Assembly: GCA_964589765.1 (NCBI GenBank)
Contig: CAZPUM010000014.1
Coordinates: 1-31,120, forward strand
Length of the DNA stretch: 31,120 nucleotides
Direction: 5' to 3'
Origin: UBA525 sp964589765
GTDB lineage: Archaea > Nanobdellota > Nanobdellia > Woesearchaeales > UBA525
A model generated the notes under the pieces. It was not told the origin of the DNA, made no database searches, and saw only the letters and a list, made by a program, of their open reading frames with translations. A program made the position numbers and the translations under genes. This document shows positions 7,483-14,628 of the stretch, piece after piece (positions within the stretch are counted from its first letter, which is position 1; every line of letters starts with the position of its first letter).

Positions 7483-7961
7483 CAGTACATCACCTTTCTA
7501 ATGTGGACGGTTCTCGTTCTGCTAATCCTCTCAAGAACGGACCTCTTGAAAAATATGATGGTTAATGGTTCGATAATCCATAACAGAACGAATGGGAAAA
7601 TTGGAATCAGAAAACTGTTGCGAACAATGGCCTGCCAAAGTTTTGGTCTGTTAACCTTTGTTTTCAAAACCATCATTCCAATAGTTTGTCCTAACACATA
7701 CTCGAAAATAACAAAGTAGGAAAACACAACAACGAAAACGCCTAAGACCGTAGCATATTCTATTGGGGTGTATGTCAAATTCCAGGGGCCAAACTGTTCA
7801 ACCCTCTGTATCATGTCAACGAACAGTTTTGAGAAAGGGGATGTGACAAATATGTCCAGCACCAATAGGTCTAGGATAAAAGCAAGAGCTCTTCTGAAAA
7901 AGGGTGCTTGCTGATGGAACTTTTCAGTTCTTGGATTGAGTAATGATGTTAAGTCATTCAT
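7482..7961 (-). CDS. RDD-family membrane protein
   Basis: From the ATG at 7961 the product is 159 residues (MNDLTSLLNPRTEKF...). It has the RDD signature FFRRALAFILDLLVLDIF, three or four membrane segments and a GQTIGMMVLKTKV stretch typical of the family. The function of RDD proteins is not settled; some are implicated in ion transport. An earlier ATG at 7988 would fall inside the TATA box at 7987-7996, so the later start is preferred. The gene is coupled to sppA by a one-nucleotide stop/start overlap, which suggests a shared membrane-maintenance role. Confidence 0.85.
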   Translation of the reverse strand: MNDLTSLLNPRTEKFHQQAPFFRRALAFILDLLVLDIFVTSPFSKLFVDMIQRVEQFGPWNLTYTPIEYATVLGVFVVVFSYFVIFEYVLGQTIGMMVLKTKVNRPKLWQAIVRNSFLIPIFPFVLLWIIEPLTIIFFKRSVLERISRTRTVHIRKVMY

Positions 7962-7986
7962 ACAACGATTTTTACCTCTGCCATAC

Positions 7987-7996
7987 ATTTATAAAT
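7987..7996. promoter_or_regulatory. Shared bidirectional palindromic TATA box
   Basis: The perfect palindrome atttataaat is centred about 27 bp before the aIF1A ATG on the plus strand and about 30 bp before the RDD ATG on the minus strand. One TATA box appears to serve both divergent genes. Confidence 0.65.
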
Positions 7997-8017
7997 TATG
8001 CCCTGTCCCGGCTACTA

Positions 8018-8359
8018 ATGGCAAGATACCGTGATATGACTCCAGATGAGCAGAAGCAGTACGACTTGGCAAGAGTCAGGCTTCCTAGAAATCAAGAGGT
8101 TATTGGTGTTCTGGAGCAGAGACACGGTGCAAGCAGGTGTTCTGTAAGATGTCTTGATGGAAACACAAGGATATGTAGGATACCTGGAAGGCTGAAGAGG
8201 TTTTTGTGGGTGCGAGAAGGAGACATAGTTCTTGTTGAGCCTTGGGAGTTCGAAGGGGACATCAAGGGAGACATAATCTTCAAGTACAAACCTGTTCAGG
8301 TCAATGTTCTCAAGCAGAAGGGTCACTTGGACAAGCTTGATGATTTGGATGAGTTCTGA
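8018..8359 (+). CDS. Translation initiation factor aIF1A
   Basis: This 113-residue protein begins MARYRDMTPDEQKQ. It contains the eIF1A OB-fold: EVIGVLEQRHGASRCSVRCLDGNTRICRIPGRLK, then WVREGDIVLVEPWEF, and ends with an acidic tail. It binds the A site of the 30S subunit during start-codon selection. The ATG at 8018 is supported by the TATA box 27 bp upstream. Its last 37 bp overlap the end of lspA on the other strand. Confidence 0.95.
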   Translation: MARYRDMTPDEQKQYDLARVRLPRNQEVIGVLEQRHGASRCSVRCLDGNTRICRIPGRLKRFLWVREGDIVLVEPWEFEGDIKGDIIFKYKPVQVNVLKQKGHLDKLDDLDEF

Positions 8360-8913
8360 TTTCTTCTCTGGTCTAACTGGTCAAGTAGGAATATCAGTAC
8401 GCCAACAACTATACAGCTATCCGCTATGTTAAATACGGGCCACCAGCCGAGGTTGATGAAATCCACAACGTAGCCAAGCATAAACCTGTCCAGCAGATTT
8501 CCCCATATTCCTGCCATTATTATGGCAAAAGCTATTTTTTCTCCTGTGGTTTTAAACTGGTTGTAAAAATATACTAAAACAAAGAACACCAGTATGCTAA
8601 CAACAATCAGGATTGTGTTAAAGTCCTGCATTGTTCCCCAGACAGCCCCTGTGTTCTGAACGTGCGTAAACCAGAGTCCTGGCATGGCTTTAACGGAAAA
8701 TCCTATGGGGAGTATTTCCATTATGGTTCTTTTTGTAAACTGGTCGGCGAAAATCAAAAACAGGATTATTAGTAGACTGTATGGCCAGAACTGTTTTTCT
8801 CCAAATAGCCCGTCACCAACAGAAAGAATGTGCTCTTTTAACGAGAAGGGTTTCATCCCTCTTTTTCTAGAAACCTTTTTTGAGGTTTTTTTAGAAGTTC
8901 TCTTTTTAGCCAT
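8323..8913 (-). CDS. lspA: Lipoprotein signal peptidase LspA (signal peptidase II)
   Basis: This 196-residue protein has all the LspA landmarks: DQFTKR after the first membrane segment (57-62), HVQNTGAVWG (84-93), WGNLLDR (137-143), VVDFINLG and FNIADS. Asp151 and Asp165 are the predicted catalytic pair by comparison with bacterial LspA. It has four membrane segments and a K/R-rich cytosolic N-terminal extension of about 40 residues, longer than in bacteria. It should cleave lipoprotein signal peptides before the lipid-modified Cys. LspA is classically bacterial and mostly absent from archaea. Its TATA box lies 26 bp upstream. A candidate substrate lies at 16650-18278. Confidence 0.93.
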   Translation of the reverse strand: MAKKRTSKKTSKKVSRKRGMKPFSLKEHILSVGDGLFGEKQFWPYSLLIILFLIFADQFTKRTIMEILPIGFSVKAMPGLWFTHVQNTGAVWGTMQDFNTILIVVSILVFFVLVYFYNQFKTTGEKIAFAIIMAGIWGNLLDRFMLGYVVDFINLGWWPVFNIADSCIVVGVLIFLLDQLDQRRNQNSSKSSSLSK

Positions 8914-8935
8914 CGGTTCATTCCATGACGGCCTG

Positions 8936-8943
8936 TTTATAAG
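8936..8943 (-). promoter_or_regulatory. TATA box of lspA
   Basis: Minus-strand CTTATAAA lies between the uS7 stop and lspA, centred 26 bp before the lspA ATG. lspA therefore has its own promoter. Confidence 0.65.
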
Positions 8944-8945
8944 GC

Positions 8946-9545
8946 TTACCTGCTGGCATCAGCCTGTCGCTCAAGCTCAAGCTTCTTTGAGACAACCACA
9001 CTCTGGGGGCTCATCTCAAATGCGGCCACGATTTCATCACCAAGTGCTGTGGAAGCAGCCTTCTTGCTGTTGAATGCTTTCTGATATGACCCCTGAGCTA
9101 AAAGTCTTAGAACATAATCGATTCTCCTCTGGGGTGCCATCTCAACAGCTTTAGGGTATCGTGCGCCCCCGTACTCGATTGTGATAATCTCTTCTCTTGG
9201 CGCACCGTTTTCAATCGCTTTGATGAGAACCTCAACCGGGTTTTTCTTGGTCTTTTTCTCGACCAGTTCGAGCGCTTCACAAACTGTTTTGTAAGCCATA
9301 ACAGACTTTCCTGTGTTGTGTCCGCTCGAGATTGAGTGTTTTTTACCTTTGTGGCCTGTAACCATGACTTTGTTAATCAGTCTTTCAACAATGTTGATTT
9401 TGCTTTTGTGAAACCTCTGACCTGCGTATCGTGCGCCGGTTTTAGGCACGAGAACCTGCTTAAGGGAGATGTATCTCTTCAGTCCAGGGTCCTGTACTGT
9501 GATTCCTTCTGTGGACCATTTGTTGAAAATCTTAACTTCAGTCAT
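8946..9545 (-). CDS. rps7: Ribosomal protein uS7
   Basis: This 199-residue protein matches archaeal uS7. It has FHKSKINIVERLINKVMVTG, the conserved NTGKSVMAYKTVCEALELVEKKTKKNPVEVLIKAIENGAPREE core, the ARYPKAVEMAPQRRIDYVLR segment and the C-terminal SKKLELERQADASR. It nucleates the 30S head. It is separate here from the usual str operon partners (S12, EF-2). The TATA box 27 bp upstream suggests a leaderless mRNA. Confidence 0.96.
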   Translation of the reverse strand: MTEVKIFNKWSTEGITVQDPGLKRYISLKQVLVPKTGARYAGQRFHKSKINIVERLINKVMVTGHKGKKHSISSGHNTGKSVMAYKTVCEALELVEKKTKKNPVEVLIKAIENGAPREEIITIEYGGARYPKAVEMAPQRRIDYVLRLLAQGSYQKAFNSKKAASTALGDEIVAAFEMSPQSVVVSKKLELERQADASR

Positions 9546-9568
9546 CTGAACGATGGATTTTCAAGCTG

Positions 9569-9576
9569 TTTATAAG
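9569..9576 (-). promoter_or_regulatory. TATA box of uS7
   Basis: Minus-strand CTTATAAA is centred 27 bp before the ATG at 9545. Confidence 0.65.
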
Positions 9577-9604
9577 CATTTCGTCAGTTCTTCATGGAAA
9601 AAGA

Positions 9605-9614
9605 CTTTATAAAG
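9605..9614 (+). promoter_or_regulatory. TATA box of the 90-residue gene
   Basis: The sequence ctttataaag predicts initiation near 9632-9635. A Shine-Dalgarno AGGTGA (9635-9640) follows, 6 nt before the GTG start at 9647. Confidence 0.6.
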
Positions 9615-9646
9615 GAAGGGTGACTCCGGAGTTTAGGTGAAATTAA

Positions 9647-9919
9647 GTGGCAACAAAAAAAGCAACAAATAATAGTTCAAAATCAGATGTTTCAAAGGAT
9701 GAACAGATAGGGTTCCACAAAGGAAGTTTGATGACTCTCTCAAAAGAGCGCGAGGAGTTAGTAAGGATTCTTGGTATTGTTGAACAGTTGATGCAGATGC
9801 ACGCAACGGCTCTGAAAGAGCTTGGTGTTGAGCTCGAGGTTCCTGCACAGAGTTCTAATGATCAACAGACTGACTCTGCTGTTCCGAAAAAGAAGCCTCC
9901 TATTGAAGACTTGCTTTAG
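9647..9919 (+). CDS. Small helical protein of unknown function (90 aa)
   Basis: The GTG start is chosen by an AGGTGA Shine-Dalgarno 6 nt upstream. The N-terminus is K/S/T-rich and probably disordered. Residues about 25-60 form one amphipathic helix or coiled coil (LMTLSKEREELVRILGIVEQLMQMHATALKELGVEL). The tail is proline- and lysine-rich and ends PPIEDLL. No enzyme motif is present. It resembles short conserved DPANN proteins that may be adaptors. Its 3' end faces the convergent PUA-domain gene with a 2-bp gap. Confidence 0.7.
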   Translation: MATKKATNNSSKSDVSKDEQIGFHKGSLMTLSKEREELVRILGIVEQLMQMHATALKELGVELEVPAQSSNDQQTDSAVPKKKPPIEDLL

Positions 9920-9921
9920 TC

Positions 9922-10398
9922 TTATTCGTATAGTGCGTGTACATACCTGGTTTTGGGTATGTAGTTGGAAATTACTCTTCCTGAGATTTTTCCGCACCCA
10001 AGATAATCTGTTCCGTGTTTTAGTATCACAAAAGTGCCGTGCGCGGGCAGTTCAGTATTTTCAGGCTCAAGTTTTTCTCCTAAAAGCCAATTCTGCATCT
10101 GTTCTTTGGTTATCTCTATAACATTTTTTGTTGCTTTGGGGCCTATCAACTGAGTTCCTTCTATTGTCAGTCTTATTTTTCCCTCAACAATTGTCGCGAA
10201 GTAGAGTCCCATTGTGTCTATGTTGATTCCTGAGAAATCTATTTCGTCTATTGCGGTTGTTAGAAGATACAGCTTGTCTTTTTTTGGTTGTCTGAACATT
10301 ACTTGGTCGATTGTTCCAGTATACCCATACTGCTCTTGGAGTAGTTTCACTGTCTGTTTTTTTTGTCTTGAGTTGAGTCGGTTAAGTGAAACGCCCAT
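9922..10398 (-). CDS. PUA-like RNA-binding protein (RsmF C-terminal-like)
   Basis: This 158-residue stand-alone protein resembles the C-terminal PUA-like domain of NOL1/NOP2/Sun-type rRNA m5C methyltransferases (COG3270-like). Landmarks are KIRLTIEGTQLIGPKATKNVIEI, the WLLGEKLE segment, and the end FVILKHGTDYLGCGKISGRVISNYIPKTR. It lacks the methyltransferase domain, so it probably binds RNA and may act with a separate RNA-modifying enzyme. A TATA box (10418-10429) 26 bp upstream fixes the ATG. Confidence 0.75.
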   Translation of the reverse strand: MGVSLNRLNSRQKKQTVKLLQEQYGYTGTIDQVMFRQPKKDKLYLLTTAIDEIDFSGINIDTMGLYFATIVEGKIRLTIEGTQLIGPKATKNVIEITKEQMQNWLLGEKLEPENTELPAHGTFVILKHGTDYLGCGKISGRVISNYIPKTRYVHALYE

Positions 10399-10413
10399 CT
10401 TGTCAGGTACTAT

Positions 10414-10697
10414 CTACCATTTATAATCCTTGTACTTGTCTCTGCTGTCGGGGTTTGATACGACGAAATCGTAATTTTCGGGGTTAAGAACGGCTGTGCC
10501 GAATATGGTTGGGTTGTATATTCCTACGTTTAAGTGTAGTTTGTATCCTAGCTTGTCCGCATTAAAATTCGGGTCATGTTTATCAGGATAACCTACGAGC
10601 CTATCCCATCCACAGTGAAACATCCAAACTGTGTTGAGAGTGCTTTTTCTACCATTCTGTCAACGCCCTCGTTGAGTGTGATTATGTCTGAACTCAT
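10414..10697 (-). pseudogene. Small gene with an apparent frameshift
   Basis: A TATA box 28 bp upstream points to the ATG at 10697, which opens MSSDIITLNEGVDRMVEK. That frame stops after 34 codons (stop at 10593-10595). A second frame, open from about codon 14, reads STLNTVWMFHCGWDRLVGYP and continues to a stop at 10414. The two frames join if one base is added to, or skipped back in, the GAAAAAG run near codon 18. The joined protein would be about 94 residues. It could be a sequencing indel, a recent mutation or programmed frameshifting. I do not recognise the family. Confidence 0.5.
10418..10429 (-). promoter_or_regulatory. TATA box of the PUA-like gene
   Basis: Minus-strand GATTATAAATGG, located inside the last codons of the upstream gene, is centred 26 bp before the ATG at 10398. 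Confidence 0.6.
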
Positions 10698-10720
10698 TGT
10701 GTGCCTGTAAACTTGTGTGG

Positions 10721-10730
10721 TTTTAAATCT
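10721..10730 (-). promoter_or_regulatory. TATA box of the frameshifted gene
   Basis: Minus-strand AGATTTAAAA is centred 28 bp before the ATG at 10697. Confidence 0.5.
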
Positions 10731-10859
10731 TTCCTTTTGTTACCACCATTAAGTTGTTAAAAAACAAAACATTTTTATTTCCGTCATAGATTTATGAACT
10801 TTACCTGAATTAGTTATAAACCGATTCAGACCTTTTCTGGAATGATTTTGCCAGTATCT

Positions 10860-11105
10860 TCATTTGTATACATCCTTTCTGTGGTCGAAGCAGTTAATTA
10901 TTATTTTTTCTTGTTCTAATCGGTAAATTATTCTGTGTGGTGGAATTTTTACACTTCTGTGATTTTTTAGTTGGTATTTTAGTGGTTTTCCAGCTTCTGG
11001 TTGTTCAGACAATTTTTTTAGTCCTTTGATGATTTTTAGTCTTGTATCTTTATCTTTTATTTTCTTAAATTCTTTTTTGAAGTCTTCGGAGAATATGATT
11101 TTCAT
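10860..11105 (-). CDS. RelE-family toxin (second pair)
   Basis: This 81-residue protein starts MKIIFSEDFKKEFKKIKDKDTR and has the core PLKYQLKNHRSVKIPPHRIIYRLEQEKIIINCFDHRKDVYK. The RSVKIPPHRIIYR strand and C-terminal DHRKDVY are typical of RelE-type mRNA interferases. It follows its AbrB-type antitoxin by 7 bp on the same strand. It differs clearly from the toxin at 4251-4505, so the two are separate families or distant paralogs. Confidence 0.85.
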   Translation of the reverse strand: MKIIFSEDFKKEFKKIKDKDTRLKIIKGLKKLSEQPEAGKPLKYQLKNHRSVKIPPHRIIYRLEQEKIIINCFDHRKDVYK

Positions 11106-11112
11106 TTTTACT

Positions 11113-11388
11113 TCAACTCATGAGCAGGTCGTCTATTTCTTCGTCATCCATGTTGGTGTTTGCTTTTACGATTTTTCCTGTTGCAATTTGTTCTTCAGTC
11201 ATTTGTATTCTTTCGAGAAGTTCTATATCTTTTCTTAAGGTTTCAGTTCTTATTTGTTTTAGTAAAATATTTCCTCCTTCGTTGAATACAATAAATTTTG
11301 TTGAAGGTTTAAGTCCTGCTTCTTTTCTTATTTCTGAAGGGATTACAACTTGTCCATTAGGAGATAGTTTTGTTAATGATATTTCCAT
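11113..11388 (-). CDS. AbrB/MazE-type antitoxin
   Basis: This 91-residue protein has an N-terminal SpoVT-AbrB swapped-hairpin DNA-binding domain: KLSPNGQVVIPSEIRKEAGL then TKFIVFNEGGNILLKQI. An acidic helical tail follows, ending MDDEEIDDLLMS, which probably neutralises the toxin. By family knowledge it would repress its own promoter. An AGGTGA Shine-Dalgarno lies 6 nt before the ATG, and a TATA-like TTTAAATATA lies at 11411-11420. Confidence 0.88.
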   Translation of the reverse strand: MEISLTKLSPNGQVVIPSEIRKEAGLKPSTKFIVFNEGGNILLKQIRTETLRKDIELLERIQMTEEQIATGKIVKANTNMDDEEIDDLLMS

Positions 11389-11410
11389 TTTATTTCACCT
11401 ACTACTTGTT

Positions 11411-11420
11411 GTATATTTAA
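11411..11420 (-). promoter_or_regulatory. TATA-like box of the second toxin-antitoxin operon
   Basis: Minus-strand TTTAAATATA is centred about 27 bp upstream of the antitoxin ATG. An alternative, TTTATATG, lies at 11434-11441. Confidence 0.45.
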
Positions 11421-11470
11421 AATACATAGTAACATATAAACTTTCTGTTTTTTGTTTAAAAAAAGAAAAA

Positions 11471-11555
11471 AGCGATCGTTACTTCGCTCAGAAATCAATG
11501 ATTTCTGGCGCGCCCAAAACCTTAGTTGGTTTTTTGAGCGTGATGGCTCTTTTTA
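11471..11555 (+). ncRNA. Candidate small RNA: serial hairpins ending in T-tracts
   Basis: Four hairpins stand in series: AGCGA/TCGCT (11471-11488), AGAAATCA/TGATTTCT (11490-11506), AAAACC/GGTTTT followed by T-tract (11516-11535), and GAGC/GCTC followed by T5 (11536-11554). A plus-strand TATA-like catataaac (11433-11441) would start transcription near 11462. Alternatively this is only a pair of terminators or a barrier between divergent operons. No known RNA family was recognised. Confidence 0.35.
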
Positions 11556-11590
11556 GAAAATTCTTTATAACTACTACACAATGACGAAAA

Positions 11591-11600
11591 CTTTATAAAT
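11591..11600 (+). promoter_or_regulatory. TATA box of the 299-residue gene
   Basis: The sequence ctttataaat is centred about 26 bp before the ATG at 11622. Confidence 0.65.
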
Positions 11601-11621
11601 TGTTTTGTCTATAAATGGAAA

Positions 11622-12521
11622 ATGAACATTTACAAAAAGTTGGCAACCATAGACCTGCTTTTAGATACTGAGCATGCTGTGGAGTACAAGGGTGAACAAG
11701 AACTTGGGCCTCACATTGAAAATGTTAGAAAGGCTGCTGAAAACCTTGTTTTTGCGGCAGACGACAGGTCTAATCTTGGTGAAACAGCTCTCCATGCAAA
11801 AAATCTTGCGGATAGGCTTAATCAGTACTTACAACTATTTGGTCAGGTAGAAAAAATTAGTTTAAGGAACTTGGGCGTTAATACGCGGAATCTGACGACC
11901 AGGGATGGAAGAACAGTAGAAGACAGATTCACAGAAACACACGACAATAACGGTGTTGTTGCGCAAATAAGGAATAACTATGGTCATGGAGACTATGTCG
12001 GTGTAAACGGACTATGCCCAACAGATTTCGCAGAACAGTATCTTGACATGGTGATCGACTGTCTTAAGTCCGTACACCCCTCAGATGAGGAGGGTTCAAT
12101 AAGAAAAGCGTGGAGTTACTTCTCAAAAACTGACAAGATGGTCAAGATGGGAGGTCTTGCTACAGCAACAGCTCTTGCAATCTACGGTGTTGTTGCGTTA
12201 AACAATCTTGGAAACCTGCACGATGGCGCACAAGAAAGAGTTGCTAAAAACAAAATCTTCTTGAAATATGCGTCAGAACAGACCATCGAGGCAGAAGAGT
12301 GCGCCGAAGCAGAGAGTGCCTCAGGACAGTTACCTGTGCCAAACATGGCCTATCTTGAGTTGGCAAGACAATACTCGATGGCAAGTGACAGACTTGAGCA
12401 GATAACTCACGAAGAGGGGTGTAGAAAAACATCGTTTGATTTCTACAACTGGTTAGAGCGCTCAGAAGACGAGGATTATGCTACTCATAAGTGCCTTGAC
12501 TTTTGGGCTGATGACAGTTAG
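11622..12521 (+). CDS. Membrane-anchored protein of unknown function (299 aa)
   Basis: Not recognised. Residues 1-170 are helical and soluble (LDTEHAVEYKGEQELGPHIENVRKAAENLV and similar). One hydrophobic segment at about 176-195 (GGLATATALAIYGVVALNN) should cross the membrane. A 100-residue acidic C-terminal part holds three cysteines (ECAEAESA, EEGCRKT, KCLDFW). There is no signal peptide, so a cytosolic N-terminal domain with an external C-terminal domain is likely. The TATA box 26 bp upstream fixes the start. Confidence 0.75.
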   Translation: MNIYKKLATIDLLLDTEHAVEYKGEQELGPHIENVRKAAENLVFAADDRSNLGETALHAKNLADRLNQYLQLFGQVEKISLRNLGVNTRNLTTRDGRTVEDRFTETHDNNGVVAQIRNNYGHGDYVGVNGLCPTDFAEQYLDMVIDCLKSVHPSDEEGSIRKAWSYFSKTDKMVKMGGLATATALAIYGVVALNNLGNLHDGAQERVAKNKIFLKYASEQTIEAEECAEAESASGQLPVPNMAYLELARQYSMASDRLEQITHEEGCRKTSFDFYNWLERSEDEDYATHKCLDFWADDS

Positions 12522-12569
12522 CTCTCTCAATCTTTTTATCAAAAAAGCATCGAAGCCTTTTTGGAAACT

Positions 12570-12608
12570 AGAAATCGTAGAATTATCTCAGCGATTTCTA
12601 TTTATATG
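12570..12608 (+). promoter_or_regulatory. Inverted repeat and TATA box before infB
   Basis: AGAAATCG (12570-12577) and CGATTTCT (12592-12599) form a perfect 8-bp inverted repeat with a 14-nt spacer. It directly abuts the TATA box tttatatg (12601-12608), which lies 25 bp before the infB ATG. It could be an operator or the end hairpin of the upstream transcript. Confidence 0.5.
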
Positions 12609-12628
12609 TCTTATATTTCGCCGGGTGT

Positions 12629-14389
12629 ATGGCATTGAGAAGTCCTATTGTGAGCGTTCTTGGTCACGTCGACCACGGGAAGTCAAGCATTCTCGACGCT
12701 ATCAGAGGTACAAACATAATAGCTTCCGAGGCGGGAGCAATCACTCAGGCGATAGGTGCTTCAATTATTCCTCTTGAAACTCTAAAGCAGAAATGCGGGA
12801 AACTTCTATCCGCACTCAATATGAAGCTCACGATTCCAGGACTGCTGTTTATAGACACGCCGGGCCACGCTGCTTTTACAAGCCTAAGGAAGCGTGGTGG
12901 GACTCTTGCTGATATAGCGATTGTTGTCGTCGACATAAATGAAGGGTTTAAGCCTCAAACTCTTGAGGCGATAGAGATTCTGAAAAGCACAAAAACACCC
13001 TTCATAGTGGCTGCCAACAAGTTGGACTTAACGCCTGGATACAAATCTCAGAAAGAGTCTGTTCTTGGAGATATCCAGGCACAGAGGCCTGATGTTGTAA
13101 CAACTGTCGAAACAAAAATCTACGAGATTGTAGGAAAGCTTCATGAGGTGTTTGGACTACAGGCAGAACGTTTCGACAGAATTGAATCGTTCACAAAACA
13201 GGTCGGAATAGTTCCGACAAGTGCCAAGGCAGGCCTGGGGATATCTGAACTACTAATGGTTCTTGCGGGTCTTGCACAAAAATTCCTTGAGGAGGGTCTT
13301 AGTTGTAATGTAGAAGGACCTGGTAAGGGAACAATTCTTGAAGTCAAAGAGGCTCAAGGGTTTGGCACAACCATTGATGTGATTCTTTATGATGGCGTAA
13401 TCAAAAAGAACGACACTCTTGTAATTGGCGCTCTTGATGGTCCATTCGTTACCAAGGTCAGGGCTCTCTTGGAACCAAACCCGCTTCAGGAGATGCGAGA
13501 CAAGAAATCAAAGTTCAAGAACATACCTGAAGCGGTTGCCGCAACAGGAGTTAAGATAGCCTGTCCTGATTTGGACAGGGCGATTGCGGGGATGCCTGTC
13601 AGGGTCGCAAACACTCCCGAGGATGCTGAACGGCTAAAGGAGGAACTGGCAAAACAGATAGGGGAGTCTCTTGTGGATACTGAGGATAGAGGAATCATAA
13701 TCAAGGCTGATACTATAGGCAGTTTGGAGGCGCTAACGGTTTTGCTCAAGGAAAAAGAGATTCCTGTCAGAAAAGCATCTGTAGGGGCCATATCAAAAAA
13801 GGATATCGCTGATGCCGAATCAAACTATGAGCAGGACCCGTTACACTCTGTTATTATAGGTTTCAACATTCCTGTTGTTGAAAGTACTGAAAAAGTTAAG
13901 ATAATAACCTCTGAAATTATCTATCAGCTTCTGGACAGTTTGGAAGTGTGGCAGTCTGAAAAATCCAAGCAACAAGAGGCTAAACAGTTAGAATCTGTTA
14001 TGAGGCCTTCCAAGATTGAGATTCTTCAGGGGTGTATTTTTAGACAGAACAATCCCTGTGTTGCGGGCGTTGAGGTCTTGGCTGGAACTCTAAGAGCGGA
14101 TTCCAGACTGATGAACAAACAGGGTGAAAAACTGACTTATGTCAAGAGTATCCAGAAGAACAAAGAGAACATATCTTTCCTGGCACGAGGAGAACAGGCG
14201 GCTGTCAGCATGCCAGGAGTAACCGCCGGAAGACAGGTTGATGAGCATGATGTTCTTTATTCTTTTATCACGGAGGAGAACTTCAGGAAACTGAAAGAGT
14301 TGAAAGAGTTCCTTTCTGGAGATGAAAAAACAACTTTAAAGGAGATAGCTGAGATTATGAGAAACAAAAACTCTCTTTGGGGGGTCTAA
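12629..14389 (+). CDS. infB: Translation initiation factor aIF5B
   Basis: This 586-residue GTPase joins the ribosomal subunits during initiation. The G domain shows G1 GHVDHGKS (12-19), G3 DTPGH (76-80) and G4 NKLD (130-133). It is followed by the EF-Tu-like domain II (about 230-330, GTILEVKEAQGFGTTIDVILYDG), domain III (GIIIKADTIGSLEALTVLLKE) and the C-terminal domain IV. The length is normal for archaeal aIF5B, with no N-terminal extension and no intein. The ATG sits 25 bp from a TATA box. Its 3' end overlaps the ferredoxin gene by 4 bp. Confidence 0.97.
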   Translation: MALRSPIVSVLGHVDHGKSSILDAIRGTNIIASEAGAITQAIGASIIPLETLKQKCGKLLSALNMKLTIPGLLFIDTPGHAAFTSLRKRGGTLADIAIVVVDINEGFKPQTLEAIEILKSTKTPFIVAANKLDLTPGYKSQKESVLGDIQAQRPDVVTTVETKIYEIVGKLHEVFGLQAERFDRIESFTKQVGIVPTSAKAGLGISELLMVLAGLAQKFLEEGLSCNVEGPGKGTILEVKEAQGFGTTIDVILYDGVIKKNDTLVIGALDGPFVTKVRALLEPNPLQEMRDKKSKFKNIPEAVAATGVKIACPDLDRAIAGMPVRVANTPEDAERLKEELAKQIGESLVDTEDRGIIIKADTIGSLEALTVLLKEKEIPVRKASVGAISKKDIADAESNYEQDPLHSVIIGFNIPVVESTEKVKIITSEIIYQLLDSLEVWQSEKSKQQEAKQLESVMRPSKIEILQGCIFRQNNPCVAGVEVLAGTLRADSRLMNKQGEKLTYVKSIQKNKENISFLARGEQAAVSMPGVTAGRQVDEHDVLYSFITEENFRKLKELKEFLSGDEKTTLKEIAEIMRNKNSLWGV

Positions 14390-14628
14390 TCTTTAATCTC
14401 TTCAATAGTAATAACGCCAACAGGGCATACTTCTGATGCGGCTTTCTGCTCAGCATACTCTTTATCCGTAATGATGAGTTCCCACTTCTTGGTCTCGGGG
14501 TTAAACTTTGCCTGTTTCAGGTCCGCTTTCCCGTCGTCGGCAAACTTCCAGAAATCTGGTGCTGCAGCTATACAGGCAAAAGCGCCTATACACGCGTCAC
14601 GATCGTAAATAACTTTGTATTTTGACAT
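14386..14628 (-). CDS. Ferredoxin with three cluster cysteines
   Basis: From the ATG at 14628, preceded by a GAGGTC Shine-Dalgarno, the product is 80 residues (MSKYKVIYDRDACIGAFACIAAAP...). The usual CxxCxxC...CP motif is altered to Cys13-x2-Ala16-x2-Cys19...Cys68-Pro. Three cysteines fit a [3Fe-4S] cluster, or a [4Fe-4S] cluster with an outside ligand. It would be a small soluble electron carrier. A longer in-frame start at 14691 lacks a ribosome binding site and is less likely. No redox partner lies nearby. Confidence 0.85.
   Translation of the reverse strand: MSKYKVIYDRDACIGAFACIAAAPDFWKFADDGKADLKQAKFNPETKKWELIITDKEYAEQKAASEVCPVGVITIEEIKD

Noticed and set aside
7962..7988. Earlier start for the RDD protein
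   Set aside because: It would place the TATA box inside the coding region; the ATG at 7961 has correct TATA spacing.
9822..10121. 99-codon plus-strand open frame spanning the end of the 90-residue gene
   Set aside because: It overlaps two supported genes in other frames and has no start signals.
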